Of a stretch of DNA of 7,154 nt, positions 6,488-7,154 are shown piece by piece. This DNA comes from CAYJMQ01 sp964371555 (GTDB lineage: Bacteria; Bdellovibrionota; JACOXK01; 2-02-FULL-40-11), in contig CAYJMQ010000067.1 of assembly GCA_964371555.1 (NCBI GenBank), forward strand, positions 1 to 7,154. Reading direction: 5' to 3'. Within the stretch, counting starts at the first letter, position 1. Each line of letters opens with the position of its first letter. The notes under the pieces were generated by a model, which worked only from the letters and a program-made list of their open reading frames with translations, did no database searches and was not told the DNA's origin. Both the position numbers and the translations under genes were made by a program.

Positions 6488-7154
6488 TGAAGAAGATTCG
6501 CGCTACGGTTGTTCTTTCGGTTTTGAGCCTCTTTTTTTCCACAAAACTTTACGCGGCTCAAATGCCGCCGAGAATTCCTGCCAATAATGTTTTTTCAGCA
6601 AATCAGAATAGGGATCTCGAGAATATACTCGATCAGATTGTGCCTTCAGATCGGAATGTCATTCTTAAAGATTTAACAGCGACTGCCGCTGAACTGAATG
6701 TTTTGGATGGCATTTCGGGCAATGTTACGACCGCTGCTCTTAATGAATTGACCGGAGGAGGGCAGACAGCCAGACATACACACGCCGCTGGCGCCGCAAC
6801 GAACGCGGATACTCTTGATGACATTGACAGCCTCTCTTTTTTACGTTCGGATGTGAATGATAATTTTACTTCAGGGCAGCTGACGTTTGACGCGGGGACG
6901 GGGCTTGTCCTTGCAAACGGGGCAACACTGTCTGTGATTGCCGGGGGGACTGCGGCATTTCAGAATACGACAGGGACGGCGCCATTTACAGTTTTAAGCA
7001 CGACAGTGGTTACAAATCTTAACTCAGATACCCTGGATGCAATCGATAGCGGGAGTTTTCTAAGATCTGACGCGAATGATAATTTTACTTCAGGGGAGTT
7101 GACGTTTGACGCGGGGACGGGGCTTGTCCTTGCAAACGGGGCAACACTGTCTGT
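6487..7154 (+). CDS. secreted tail-fibre-like repeat protein, 3' truncated by the window edge
   Basis: ATG 6487 shares its A with the preceding TAA stop, and the frame stays open for 222 codons to the window edge. Residues 1-23 form a signal peptide (MKKIR, hydrophobic run, cleavage near LYA). LTATAAELNVLDGI (63-76) is a motif common in phage tail-fibre proteins and in bacterial surface proteins built from the same modules. HTH (97-99) sits where related fibres often carry a His-x-His metal site. From residue 106 a 73-aa repeat begins, with NADTLDDIDSLSFLRSD and later DNFTSG.LTF and GLVLANGATLSV. Repeat 2 starts at residue 179 and runs off the end. Small, Thr/Gly/Asn-rich repeats suggest an elongated trimeric fibre on the cell surface. 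The signal peptide and operon place argue against it being a phage gene. Function unknown: possibly an adhesin or an exopolysaccharide-linked fibre. Confidence 0.75.
   Translation, partial: MKKIRATVVLSVLSLFFSTKLYAAQMPPRIPANNVFSANQNRDLENILDQIVPSDRNVILKDLTATAAELNVLDGISGNVTTAALNELTGGGQTARHTHAAGAATNADTLDDIDSLSFLRSDVNDNFTSGQLTFDAGTGLVLANGATLSVIAGGTAAFQNTTGTAPFTVLSTTVVTNLNSDTLDAIDSGSFLRSDANDNFTSGELTFDAGTGLVLANGATLS
6802..7154 (+). repeat. 219-bp (73-codon) in-frame coding repeat, second copy incomplete
   Basis: Copy 1 spans 6802-7020 and copy 2 begins at 7021 and is cut at 7154. Within the shared part, 6855-6935 and 7074-7154 differ at only 2 of 81 positions, whereas the preceding 53 bp differ at 19 positions, many of them synonymous. 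The period is an exact multiple of three, so the reading frame is kept. More copies probably follow beyond the window. Confidence 0.93.

Noticed and set aside
6487..7154. Prophage tail-fibre gene
   Set aside because: It has a Sec signal peptide and is translationally coupled to an outer-membrane barrel in an export operon, and no phage gene is nearby. The resemblance is modular.

Overview
The window looks like chromosomal DNA of a Gram-negative bacterium. The evidence is two probable lipoproteins, an outer-membrane beta-barrel ending in phenylalanine, and a complete set of envelope-spanning polysaccharide export parts. Base composition is mid-range, with many GGG glycine codons. Three traits fit an uncultured lineage near the former Deltaproteobacteria (Myxococcota or Bdellovibrionota-like) better than an enteric bacterium: a MinD-type ATPase of a deltaproteobacterial style, a short OPX protein paired with a barrel, and tail-fibre-like surface repeats. 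This placement is an inference and there is no marker gene to confirm it.

Layout. Positions 1-37 hold the 5' half of a tRNA-Arg(ACG) on the minus strand, cut by the window edge. Its 5' end and upstream flank are tandemly duplicated with an 83-bp period up to position 204. A TehB-like SAM-dependent methyltransferase follows on the plus strand (268-936) and ends in a 7-bp hairpin (922-944). From 988 onward there is a very compact plus-strand operon: a SurA/EpsD-like lipoprotein without a parvulin domain (988-1521), a Wzc-like polysaccharide co-polymerase with a degenerate kinase domain (1562-3388), a GYF_2-MinD fusion ATPase (3385-4608), a short Wza-like OPX lipoprotein (4559-5245), an outer-membrane beta-barrel (5246-6487), and the start of a secreted tail-fibre-like repeat protein that runs off the window (6487 onward). 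From 3385 on, neighbouring genes overlap or abut, which implies translational coupling.

How the genes may work together. The operon encodes the trans-envelope part of a polysaccharide secretion machine. The PCP spans the inner membrane and periplasm, the OPX lipoprotein sits under the outer membrane, and the beta-barrel probably supplies the outer-membrane pore that this short OPX lacks. That is the composite OPX/beta-barrel arrangement known from Myxococcus xanthus. No glycosyltransferase, flippase or polymerase gene lies in the window, so the polymer is unknown.

The most unusual point concerns ATPase control. The tyrosine-kinase-like domain of the PCP has lost its Walker A lysine, the second aspartate of Walker A', and its tyrosine tail. 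The very next gene, overlapping it by 4 bp, encodes an ATPase with all the MinD/ParA motifs intact, fused to a GYF_2 adaptor domain and ending in a tyrosine-rich tail. A pseudokinase PCP served in trans by a MinD-type ATPase is the best candidate here for an undescribed arrangement.
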